Below, one piece after another: positions 1 to 7,248 of a stretch of DNA of 25,853 nt. The notes under the pieces were generated by a model. That model had not been told where the DNA came from and ran no database searches. It saw only the letters and a list, made by a program, of their open reading frames with translations. Every line of letters starts with the position of its first letter. Position 1 is the first letter of the stretch. The translations under genes and the position numbers were made by a program. The stretch comes from Porphyromonadaceae bacterium UBA7087 (GTDB lineage: Bacteria > Bacteroidota > Bacteroidia > Bacteroidales > Muribaculaceae): the NCBI GenBank assembly GCA_002493515.1, contig DKYZ01000006.1, positions 1-25,853 of the forward strand. The letters are read 5' to 3'.

Positions 1-177
1 CTGACTCGCCACAAAGACCCGCTGGCATACATAAATGTGATGACCAAGCTCCATCAGTTCAGTTACAACCTCTACGGCACCGACTTTACAGAGCTGAAGA
101 ATTACCTTGCAGCCTGCAACGCCTACGAAAAACCATCGCAGGCAAAACTGCAAATCATCGACAGGACAGTATCTTGA
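1..177 (+). CDS. 3' end of unrecognised CDS (partial)
   Basis: An open frame enters from the left edge and ends at TGA 175-177, giving 58 residues of C-terminus. The tail is mixed and hydrophilic (ends QIIDRTVS) with aromatic residues (HQFSYNLYGTDF) and no membrane segment. I do not recognise the family. Codon use and length fit a real gene end rather than chance. It is followed within 10 bp by a 35-bp imperfect palindrome and, 170 bp further on, by a strong terminator hairpin. A mobile-element protein is possible given the palindrome beside it, but nothing in the visible residues proves this. Confidence 0.55.
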   Translation: MTRHKDPLAYINVMTKLHQFSYNLYGTDFTELKNYLAACNAYEKPSQAKLQIIDRTVS

Positions 178-186
178 AAAAAACAG

Positions 187-221
187 CTGACAACAAGTGT
201 CATTGTGACACTAATTGTCAG
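187..221. repeat. 35-bp imperfect palindrome after the partial CDS
   Basis: Two 16-base arms (187-202 and 206-221) flank a 3-base centre (TTG). They match at 14 of 16 positions; the inner 7 bp (AGTGTCA/TGACACT) and outer 6 bp (CTGACA/TGTCAG) pair perfectly. It begins 10 bp after the stop of the partial CDS and has no T-run after it. It could be a terminator without a U-tract, a regulator site or the end of a mobile element. Confidence 0.6.
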
Positions 222-349
222 TAATAGTCTAAGCCGATGTTATGGCAATCGTGAGTCAGGCAACCATAGCACCTGTAACTTACTGATACTCACTATACAA
301 TGTCGGAGCTTAACGGCTCCACGTGAATCACCGTAGGGTCTATAAGACC

Positions 350-392
350 AAAGAAGACCTCTGAAAATCTGCAATTTTCAGAGGTCTTCTTT
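350..392. terminator. Strong intrinsic terminator hairpin
   Basis: Perfect 19-bp arms (350-368 and 374-392) enclose a 5-base loop (CTGCA), and the right arm runs into TTCTTTTG. It lies between the plus-strand partial CDS and the end of hcp on the minus strand (stop at 412), so it may serve both converging transcripts. The minus-strand exit is also pyrimidine-rich. Two smaller hairpins lie just upstream (305-320 with GGAGC/GCTCC arms; 337-349 with GGTCT/AGACC arms), so the whole 178-392 spacer is unusually structured. Confidence 0.85.
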
Positions 393-411
393 TGACGCGC
401 TACATGTAGGC

Positions 412-2106
412 TCAAGATATCGGACACTTCCCTTTCGGTGTAATCCAATTTGCCATATCCTCCTCCACGGTCGATATTGTGCCTAAGTTGAATTTTTCCT
501 GAAGCACTTTCAGAATGTCCGGAGTGAAGTATGTGGGCAGAGTGGGGCCTGTATGGATATTCTTGACACCGAGGCTCAACAGAGCCAGAAGGACAATGAC
601 AGCCTTCTGCTCATACCAGGCTATGTCATAGACAATCGGCAGGTCGTTGACACTCTTCAGCCCAAGCGCGTCTTTCAACGCCAGAGCGATGACCACGAGA
701 GAATAGGAATCGTTGCACTGCCCGGCGTCAAGCACACGGGGCACTCCCTCGATGTCGCCTAACGGAAGCTTGTTGTAGCGGTATTTTGCACAGCCGGCAG
801 TGAGGATAACACAATCCTTGGGCAGCTTCTCGGCAAACTCGGTATAATAGCTACGCGATGGGAAGCGTCCGTCGCAACCCGCCATTACCACGAATTTGCG
901 AATCTTCCCTGACTTCACAAGCTCTATCACTTTCGGGGCGAGAGCCAGAACCTGATTATGGGCGAATCCGGCCACAATCTCCCCATGCTCTATTTCCGTC
1001 GGCGGCTGACATTTCTGTGCCCTCCGGATAATCTCCGAAAAGTCCTTTCTTCCGTCAGCTCCTTCGGGGATATGGTGGGTGCCGGGCATCCCGACGACGC
1101 CGGTGGTATAAACGCGGTCGGTGTATGTGGTCTTCGGGCGTGGCGGCACAATACAGTTGGACGTGAACAGGAACATTCCGTTGAATGTCTCGAACTCATC
1201 AATCTGCCTCCACCAGGCATTGCCGTAGTTACCTGCAAAATGCGGGAATTTCTTGAAGAACGGATAGCTCTGGGCCGGCAGCATCTCGGAGTGGGTATAG
1301 ATGTCCACCCCCTTGCCTTCCGACTGTATCAGCAACTCTTCAAGGTCCTTGAGGTCGTGACCGCTTATAAGAATGCCCGGCCGTTTCCTGACGCCAATAT
1401 CGACCCTGGTGATTTCGGGATTACCGTAGGCCGATGTATTGGCCTTGTCAAGGAGGGCCATGGCTTTTACCCCGCCGTCGCCGACTGAAAGGACAAGCGA
1501 TGTCAATTCATCTACAGAAATGTCAGGACGGCTAATCTCAGCCAGCGCGTTTTCAATGACTGCATAGATGTCTTCTTCCTCAAAACCAAGGTTGAGCGCG
1601 TGGCGCGCGTATGCCGCCATACCTTTGCAGCCGTAGATCGCAAGCTGCTTCAGTCCGCGGATATCCTCGTTCCTTTCGTGAAGCACACTGAAAATCTCCT
1701 CGTCGAGAGAGCCTCCGGCCTCAACCACCTCCAGCCTGCCGTAGCTCCCTTCTGCGATGTGATATGACACCTCGGGCATACATGGAAGCTCGATGCCGCG
1801 CTTCTTGGCAGTGCCGATAAGCTCATTTTTCAGTTGCAGCCCCCTGCTGATGAACCCATCAAGCATCGGATTGTCGAAATTGGCGTTGGTGATTGTGGTG
1901 AACAGCGCGTCGATTATGAAATGGGACGCCTTGCGGTCAGACGCACCCTTTTCCCGCAGGATACGGTTTACGACAGCCATACCCCTTGCTATATACAGGA
2001 GTTGGTCCATTCTCGCTGAGGTCTCGGGCTTCTTACCGCATACCCCTTGTATTTCACAGCCTTTCCCTTTGGCTGTTTCCTGACATTGATAACAGAACAT
2101 GTTCAT
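412..2106 (-). CDS. hcp: Hydroxylamine reductase / hybrid-cluster protein Hcp
   Basis: A 564-residue cytoplasmic Fe-S protein of normal family length. The N-terminal cubane motif is C5-x2-C8-x8-C17-x5-C23, the short spacing typical of strict anaerobes. All seven expected hybrid-cluster ligands are present: H250, E274, C318, C411 (the persulfide position), C439, C464 and E499. The family reduces hydroxylamine in vitro; NO reduction or protein S-nitrosylation is thought to be the physiological role. The start at 2106 gives MNMFCYQCQE; the second Met at residue 3 is equally possible. It lies 16 bp downstream of the cupin gene, so the two are almost certainly co-transcribed. The terminator at 350-392 follows it. 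Confidence 0.97.
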   Translation of the reverse strand: MNMFCYQCQETAKGKGCEIQGVCGKKPETSARMDQLLYIARGMAVVNRILREKGASDRKASHFIIDALFTTITNANFDNPMLDGFISRGLQLKNELIGTAKKRGIELPCMPEVSYHIAEGSYGRLEVVEAGGSLDEEIFSVLHERNEDIRGLKQLAIYGCKGMAAYARHALNLGFEEEDIYAVIENALAEISRPDISVDELTSLVLSVGDGGVKAMALLDKANTSAYGNPEITRVDIGVRKRPGILISGHDLKDLEELLIQSEGKGVDIYTHSEMLPAQSYPFFKKFPHFAGNYGNAWWRQIDEFETFNGMFLFTSNCIVPPRPKTTYTDRVYTTGVVGMPGTHHIPEGADGRKDFSEIIRRAQKCQPPTEIEHGEIVAGFAHNQVLALAPKVIELVKSGKIRKFVVMAGCDGRFPSRSYYTEFAEKLPKDCVILTAGCAKYRYNKLPLGDIEGVPRVLDAGQCNDSYSLVVIALALKDALGLKSVNDLPIVYDIAWYEQKAVIVLLALLSLGVKNIHTGPTLPTYFTPDILKVLQEKFNLGTISTVEEDMANWITPKGKCPIS

Positions 2107-2122
2107 AAGGCAGTGACGTGTA

Positions 2123-2419
2123 TCAATCGTTCAACTTTGTAAGCATCATCTTGAAGCGTTCAGGAGCACGGAGTGAGTGAGGGGTGCCGGGCTGCATCAC
2201 GAGCCAGTCGCCGGCATTGAGCATACGCTCCTCTCCGTTTATGGTGAAGGCGCACACCCCCTCCAGAATCTGCACCACGGCCACAGCCGGGGCTGTATGT
2301 GTGGCGAGAGCCGCGTCCTTGTCGAAAGCCATCAGGATTACCATCCCGGAGTCTGTCCTGGCGATGATCTTTTTCGCAATCTGTCCTGGACAATATTCGA
2401 GTTCATCTCTTATGTTCAT
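2123..2419 (-). CDS. Small single-domain cupin protein
   Basis: A 98-residue protein that is essentially one cupin beta-barrel. Cupin motif 1 is at about residues 41-54 (THTAPAVAVVQILEG, with His and Glu) and motif 2 at about 67-82 (GDWLVMQPGTPHSLRAPE, with the conserved PxxxPH). The metal site has fewer His residues than classical HxH cupins, so enzymatic activity is uncertain; a sensor or metal/ligand-binding role is possible. It is the first gene of a two-gene unit with hcp (16-bp gap), which links it to nitrosative or redox stress by context only. No signal peptide or membrane segment is seen. Confidence 0.88.
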   Translation of the reverse strand: MNIRDELEYCPGQIAKKIIARTDSGMVILMAFDKDAALATHTAPAVAVVQILEGVCAFTINGEERMLNAGDWLVMQPGTPHSLRAPERFKMMLTKLND

Positions 2420-2832
2420 ATATCGGATTTTTAGGATTTATGTCTAACTCTAACGATGTCCGCTATGTTTTTGTTCAAATCGAAACGGTGTATCCTCATG
2501 ATCATTCATCACCGGGCTGACGGAAAGGGACTTATGGACGCGAAACCGTTGCCTATAAATATAAAGAGGAACTTGGCGGAAGGAAGAAACTTGCCACCAT
2601 GCTTGTCGACCACTACCACGCTTGTAGTGCCCGACCTGTTCTTCTTTCTGCGGACAAACATGCCGCAAATATACCGATTTTCTTCGGTTGCGTCACCCTA
2701 GATAACCCATAAATTGTGCTAATCCACTGATATTCAATATGCACATATTTCGGCTATCAAAAAGTGACGAAGTCAGGAAATAATCTGAAACACCTCATGC
2801 GGTCAACGCGTTTTATCTGAAAAGACAACGCT
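2420..2832. other. Divergent intergenic region between cupin-hcp and the MFS gene
   Basis: 413 bp with no convincing gene; short open frames on both strands have no recognisable domain. It must carry the promoters of both flanking genes. On the minus strand TATATTTG (2666-2673) matches the Bacteroidetes -7 element, though no TTTG sits 19-20 bp upstream of it. The leader it would create contains a stem-loop at 2605-2635. I see no clear -7/-33 pair facing the MFS gene and no clean FNR/HcpR-type palindrome. Confidence 0.6.
2605..2635 (-). promoter_or_regulatory. Stem-loop in the probable cupin-hcp leader
   Basis: Outer arms GTCG/CGAC (2605-2608, 2632-2635) and inner arms CACTAC/GTAGTG (2611-2616, 2624-2629) are separated by a 2x2 internal loop and close a 7-base loop. 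If transcription starts near 2660, from the -7-like TATATTTG at 2666-2673, this lies early in a leader of about 240 nt before the cupin start. Regulatory use is inference. Confidence 0.4.
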
Positions 2833-4131
2833 ATGCAAGAACCACAAATCGACCCTAAATTGCAGCGGCAGACACCGCAACCGGCCAAGGGTCAGTCTCA
2901 TACTCAGCAATCAGAATTAAAAGGAGAGCCGGACAGGCCTTTGCGTCCGACCCAGACCGACAGGAGATATTATCTGTTTTTGGTCACTTATCTCGTGCTT
3001 CTAAGCGCATTGGGATCGTTTGTCAACGATATGTATACGCCGTCGCTTCCGGAGATGGCGCGATATTTCCACTGCACGGCGTCACGTGCGCAGCTGAGCC
3101 TAACTTTCGGCATGATCGGGCTCGGCATCGGGCAGTTGCTCATGGGGCCGATTTCCGACCACTACGGACGTAAACCAGTGCTTATCACATCGCTCATAGT
3201 CTTTATCATCGGTGCGGTGGCTTCTATTTTCTCCCCTACCATGACGGTGTTCCTTTTCTGCCGGCTTGTACAGGGGATGGGAGCCGCGGGAGGTTATTTC
3301 CTGGCACGCACCATTCCCGCCGACATTTACCATGGCCGTGACCTGGCCAAACTTATGGCTCTTATAGGAGCAGTCAACGGATTGGCCCCCGCCTCGTCCC
3401 CGGTGCTCGGAGGAATCATCGCCGACCATGGCGGATGGAAGATGGTGTTCATCGTTCTCGCCGCATTCGCGTTCCTCGTATTGTGCATAGCTCCTAAACT
3501 CAAGGAATCACTTTATAGCCAGGACCGGACCACCCTACCCTGGTACAAGACCCTTCCCGGATATATACGGCTGATGAAAAATACCCCCTTTATGGTGCAT
3601 ATCAGCCTCAAAGGCTGCACACTGGGACTGCTCTTCAGCTATATCTCGGCCGCTCCGTTCATACTGGAACGCCATTACGGTTTCTCACAGACCATGTATG
3701 GAGTCATCATCGGATTGAACTCCCTTGCTGTGGCTGCGGGCTCGATGCTGTCGCTGCGCTTTCATCCGTTCAAGAACGCGGTGGCTCTAGCAATTGCCAT
3801 TCTTGTGCCGTCGATCGGGGTTGGCGCATATGCATTGTGGCACATCCACAGTTTCCTTCTCTTCGAGATATGCACCGTCAGCATGTTTTTTGGCGGAGGA
3901 ATGATATTCAGCGTGTCGAACACCCTGGCCATGAACGAGGGACGCACACAGGCCGGAGAGGCATCAGCGCTGCTGGGAGTAGCCGGCTACGTAGTCGGAG
4001 CGGTTGTGGCGCCGCTCGTGGGCATAGGCGACATCCTCCACAGCACGGCAATCGTATTCCTCTCTCTTCTCCTGCTCGTAGTCGTCTTCTCCGTCTGGAC
4101 CTACCGTCTGAAACCGGACCTCGACCAATGA
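2833..4131 (+). CDS. Bcr/CflA-family drug efflux MFS transporter
   Basis: A 432-residue inner-membrane protein with about 12 membrane segments starting near residue 48. After TM2 it has the MFS motif A (GPISDHYGRKPVL) and, near TM1, the Bcr-type NDMYTPSLPEMA. Family members export bicyclomycin, chloramphenicol, sulphonamides or small peptides by proton antiport; the substrate here cannot be read from sequence. The first 45 residues are hydrophilic and rich in Gln, Pro and Arg, longer than in typical members of about 400 residues. No Met lies between residue 1 and TM1, so the ATG at 2833 is the only workable ATG start. It is divergent from cupin-hcp and appears to be monocistronic. Confidence 0.93.
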   Translation: MQEPQIDPKLQRQTPQPAKGQSHTQQSELKGEPDRPLRPTQTDRRYYLFLVTYLVLLSALGSFVNDMYTPSLPEMARYFHCTASRAQLSLTFGMIGLGIGQLLMGPISDHYGRKPVLITSLIVFIIGAVASIFSPTMTVFLFCRLVQGMGAAGGYFLARTIPADIYHGRDLAKLMALIGAVNGLAPASSPVLGGIIADHGGWKMVFIVLAAFAFLVLCIAPKLKESLYSQDRTTLPWYKTLPGYIRLMKNTPFMVHISLKGCTLGLLFSYISAAPFILERHYGFSQTMYGVIIGLNSLAVAAGSMLSLRFHPFKNAVALAIAILVPSIGVGAYALWHIHSFLLFEICTVSMFFGGGMIFSVSNTLAMNEGRTQAGEASALLGVAGYVVGAVVAPLVGIGDILHSTAIVFLSLLLLVVVFSVWTYRLKPDLDQ

Positions 4132-4507
4132 CAGACCGGCTTACAGCAGAGGCACCATATACACCGGAAGCAGAGTCACATTCCCTAACGCATTGATTTT
4201 CAATGCAAAGATAGGCATTAATCAGGTTTCTTCAAAATGTTTTTGGCCAAAAACCGTCATTTTCTCAAAATGTTGTGGATTTAATGTACCAGCCTCAAAA
4301 ACCGTCTTTGGCTGGAGGACGAGACGTCCGCCAACACCGGGGGATTATGTCTGGGGCAATAAAAAAGTGTCTGGCCGATTCTATCTACAGTTTACATCCT
4401 GATGGATAATAAATCTCTTGCTGTAAACGGAATCGGACAGACACTTACAAACCTACCTGTAGAATACTTCTTTTTACCTGTATTTGAACATTACTTTCTT
4501 CTGATAA
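4132..4507. other. Gene-free, palindrome-rich relic region
   Basis: No credible gene is seen between the MFS stop and the SusD stub. The stretch is AT-richer than its neighbours and holds a 16-bp perfect palindrome (4239-4254, GTTTTTGGCCAAAAAC) itself bracketed by AAAATG/CATTTT (4234-4239, 4258-4263). It also holds a hairpin CCAGCC/GGCTGG (4289-4294, 4310-4315) and the inverted-repeat element at 4365-4446. No U-tract terminator is obvious behind the MFS gene. The texture suggests decayed or inserted DNA. Confidence 0.55.
4365..4446. mobile_element. 82-bp inverted-repeat element (MITE- or IS-end-like)
   Basis: Terminal arms of 17 bp (4365-4381, AAGTGTCTGGCCGATTC; 4430-4446) are inverted copies with a single mismatch. 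Inside are second 7-bp arms GTTTACA/TGTAAAC (4390-4396, 4422-4428). The centre (4397-4421) has no coding potential. It lies 61 bp past the stop of a truncated SusD gene. The design suits a solo IS remnant or a MITE; no clear target-site duplication is visible (A-run on the left, TACAA on the right). A protein-binding palindrome is the alternative. Confidence 0.45.
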
Positions 4508-4795
4508 TCAGTATCCGGGGTTCTGGACGATGTTGGGATTCTGGTCAAGCTCCTCCTGCGGATAGGGAAGCAACTCGTTGCGCCCGGCCTTGAAACCGTA
4601 GGACGGGTCGGAGGCCTCGTCGTGAACGAGAATCCACTTTCCGTTCGCATCCACATCGAGCTTCTCGATGTTCTGTTCCTGTGTGGCGAGAACAGTCGCG
4701 GCGTCGCCCCAGTATTCATAGCGGTTTTTCCAGCCGCAATAGAGGCCATGACCGTGAGCCGTAAACTTTCGTTTTACCTGCATCGACGGAAGCAA
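4508..4795 (-). pseudogene. C-terminal stub of a RagB/SusD-family lipoprotein gene
   Basis: The minus-strand frame ends at 4508 with the signature SusD C-terminus: ...GRNELLPYPQEELDQNPN followed by a QNPGY-type end. SusD-like sequence is convincing for only about the last 65 residues, from YWGDAATVLATQE on; the roughly 30 residues before it do not look like the family and reach no proper start (only TTG 4795 or ATG 4783). Full SusD proteins are about 500-600 residues and carry a lipoprotein signal, so some 85% of the gene is gone. No SusC partner is present. It is best read as the tail of a deleted SusC/SusD pair that once served the neighbouring glycan genes. Confidence 0.8.
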
Positions 4796-4869
4796 CCCAA
4801 GCTAACCTCCTGAAAATCGCTCTTTACAAGCATACACGCATCCTTCTTTTTCATTTTACAATTGACATG

Positions 4870-4900
4870 TTTGCATTACGCACCAGATTTATTAATTTTG
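4870..4900 (+). promoter_or_regulatory. Bacteroidetes-type promoter of the GH3 gene
   Basis: A -33 TTTG (4870-4873) and a -7 TAATTTTG (4893-4900) are separated by exactly 19 nt, an exact match to the primary sigma-factor consensus of Bacteroidetes. The start of transcription would be about 4907, leaving a short leader of about 30 nt before the ATG at 4939. Confidence 0.85.
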
Positions 4901-4938
4901 CATAAGCAAGAAAAGAACACCAAACCAATATACCCGTT

Positions 4939-7212
4939 ATGCGTAAGACAGACATGAAACTCAGATTTATCACCACAACGGCTGTCCTGCTGATGACAGC
5001 TGGATACATACACTCAGCAGGCCCGGTTTATCTGGACGACTCGCTGCCGCTTGAGACTCGTGTGAAAGACGCGCTCTCAAGAATGACCACCGCGGAGAAG
5101 ATCGCCATAATCCATGCCCAGAGCAAGTTCAGCTCTCCCGGCGTCCCCCGGCTCGGCATCCCGGGAATATGGTGCACCGACGGTCCGCACGGAATACGCC
5201 CGGACGTGCTCTGGGACGAATGGGAGCAGGCGGGCGCCACCAACGACTCATGCGTTGCCTTCCCGGCGCTGACATGCCTGGCGGCGACCTGGAATCCTGA
5301 GATGTCAGCCCTCTACGGGAAATCAATCGGAGAGGAGGCGAGATACCGCAACAAGAATGTCCTGCTCGGCCCGGGCGTCAATATCTACCGCACGCCGCTC
5401 AACGGAAGGAATTTCGAGTATATGGGGGAAGACCCGTTGCTGGCTGCAAAAATGGTTGTCCCTTATATAAAGGGGGTCCAGGAGAACGGAGTGGCGGCCT
5501 GCGTGAAGCATTACGCACTCAACAACCAGGAAAGAGACCGCGACCATGTCAACGTCATAATCGATGACCGGACACTTCATGAGATCTACCTTCCCGCTTT
5601 CAAGGCAGCTGTCACCGAGGGCGATATATGGTCGATAATGCCAGGATATAACAAATATGACGGAGACCATGCCTGCGAGAACCAGACGCTTCTCCTCGAC
5701 ATCCTCAAGGGAGATTGGGGGTTTGACGGAGTTGCAATCAGCGACTGGGGAGCTGTACACAACACCGAAAAGGTGGCCAGCAACGGCCTGGACATGGAGT
5801 TCGGTTCCTGGACCAATGGCCTGAACTGGGGCGCGAGCAACGCCTACGACGACTATTTCCTGGCAAAACCTTACGAAAAGCTTATATCCGAGGGCATACT
5901 CCCGGTCGAGGGTCTCGACGACAAGGCCGCCAGGGTATTGCGCCTGATCATGCAGACAGAGATGAACCGCAACCGCCCCTATGGCTCCCTCAACAGCGAC
6001 GAGCATTATGCAGCGGCAAGAAAAATCGGCACGGAGGGTATCGTCCTGTTGAAAAATGAAAACAATCTTCTTCCCGTAACCCCCGGAATAAAGAAAATCC
6101 TGGTGGTCGGCGAAAACGCCATCAAGATGATGACAGTCGGGGGCGGCTCCTCCTCCCTTAAAGTGCAGCGGGAGACCCTCCCTCTCGAGGGAATACGCGG
6201 CAACGCTTCCGGACGGGGCATTGAAGTGGCCTATGAGCGTGGATACGTAGGCGATGTGACAGGTGAATACAACGGTGTGAAGACAGGACAGGACCTGGGC
6301 GACTCCAGGACAGCGACCCAGCTGATTGATGACGCCGTGCGCGCTGCCCGCGACGCCGACATGGTGATATTCGTGGGGGGCCTCAATAAATCGGCCAACC
6401 AGGACTCGGAGGGTTCAGACAGGCTTGATTTCAGCCTTCCCTACAATCAGGACGCTGTGATAGAGGCGCTTGCCGACGCAAATCCTAATACTGTGGTGGT
6501 GAATCTCACCGGAAACGCCTATGCCATGCCATGGAAGGATAAGGTGGCTGCGATTATACAGGGCTGGTATATAGGATCGGAGGCTGGAAACGCGTTGGCA
6601 GACGTGATTTTCGGAGACGCGAATCCCTCCGGGAAACTCCCAATGACCTTTGCGGCCGCGCTAACCGACTATTCCCCCCATGCCGCCAATGATTCAACCA
6701 TGTATCCCGGCGCAGGGGGAGACGTAATCTACAAGGAGGGTCTTGACATAGGCTACCGCCATACCGACAGACTCAAGCCGTCACGGGTGAATTACGCTTT
6801 CGGCCACGGACTCAGCTACACAACCTTCAAGCTCGGAAAAGCGTCGGCCGCCGACAAGGTCTTCGACGGCAAAGGCGCATTCGCAATACAGGTTCCCGTG
6901 ACTAACACCGGAGACATGGCTGGCGCGGAGGTGGTGCAGGCATACGTGCATGACGACAAGAGCAGCGTATACCGTCCCTACAAAGAGCTGAAGGCGTTCA
7001 GCAAGGTGAATGTGAAACCGGGAGAGACCGTCACCGTCACCCTTGAGCTTGACAAGAGTGCTTTCGCATTCTATGACCCGGAGTCAAAGCTCTGGACTGT
7101 GGAACCCGGCAAATTCGAGGTTCTGATAGGAAATTCCTCCGACAATATCGCGACAAGGATTCCGGTGGCAGTCAGCGAAAAACTGACCTGGAAAGACTCG
7201 GAAGACATATGA
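4939..7212 (+). CDS. Secreted GH3 beta-glycosidase (beta-glucosidase-like)
   Basis: 757 residues. A signal peptide covers about residues 1-27 (cleavage near YIHSA-G). The GH3 N-terminal barrel has KH190-191 in CVKHYALNNQERDR and the nucleophile D269 in AISDWGAVH. The C-terminal alpha/beta domain has the probable acid/base E491 in QDSEGSDRLDF, and a fibronectin-III-like domain follows from about residue 665. The enzyme should release non-reducing terminal beta-linked glucose (or a related sugar) from oligosaccharides in the periplasm or at the surface. An alternative start at Met6 (4954) gives a more standard signal peptide. It has its own promoter and stands alone, with a SusD stub behind it on the other strand. 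The exact substrate is not readable; a role in glucomannan or galactomannan side reactions is inference from the locus. Confidence 0.94.
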   Translation: MRKTDMKLRFITTTAVLLMTAGYIHSAGPVYLDDSLPLETRVKDALSRMTTAEKIAIIHAQSKFSSPGVPRLGIPGIWCTDGPHGIRPDVLWDEWEQAGATNDSCVAFPALTCLAATWNPEMSALYGKSIGEEARYRNKNVLLGPGVNIYRTPLNGRNFEYMGEDPLLAAKMVVPYIKGVQENGVAACVKHYALNNQERDRDHVNVIIDDRTLHEIYLPAFKAAVTEGDIWSIMPGYNKYDGDHACENQTLLLDILKGDWGFDGVAISDWGAVHNTEKVASNGLDMEFGSWTNGLNWGASNAYDDYFLAKPYEKLISEGILPVEGLDDKAARVLRLIMQTEMNRNRPYGSLNSDEHYAAARKIGTEGIVLLKNENNLLPVTPGIKKILVVGENAIKMMTVGGGSSSLKVQRETLPLEGIRGNASGRGIEVAYERGYVGDVTGEYNGVKTGQDLGDSRTATQLIDDAVRAARDADMVIFVGGLNKSANQDSEGSDRLDFSLPYNQDAVIEALADANPNTVVVNLTGNAYAMPWKDKVAAIIQGWYIGSEAGNALADVIFGDANPSGKLPMTFAAALTDYSPHAANDSTMYPGAGGDVIYKEGLDIGYRHTDRLKPSRVNYAFGHGLSYTTFKLGKASAADKVFDGKGAFAIQVPVTNTGDMAGAEVVQAYVHDDKSSVYRPYKELKAFSKVNVKPGETVTVTLELDKSAFAFYDPESKLWTVEPGKFEVLIGNSSDNIATRIPVAVSEKLTWKDSEDI

Positions 7213-7222
7213 CAGATGCGAC

Positions 7223-7242
7223 GGCAGCCATCCATGGCCGCC
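7223..7242. terminator. Weak hairpin between convergent GH3 and cbiB
   Basis: Arms GGCAGCCAT/ATGGCCGCC (8 of 9 paired, centre CC) fill most of the 36-bp gap between two converging genes. There is no T-run on either side, so terminator function is only suggested by position. Confidence 0.3.
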
Positions 7243-7248
7243 ACCCGC

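Noticed and set aside
2450..2701. Short open frames on both strands between cupin and MFS genes
   Set aside because: They overlap each other, lack recognisable motifs and sit over the expected promoters and leader.
5323..6006. 227-residue minus-strand open frame
   Set aside because: Antisense to the GH3 gene, across its catalytic motifs. No start signal or domain supports it.
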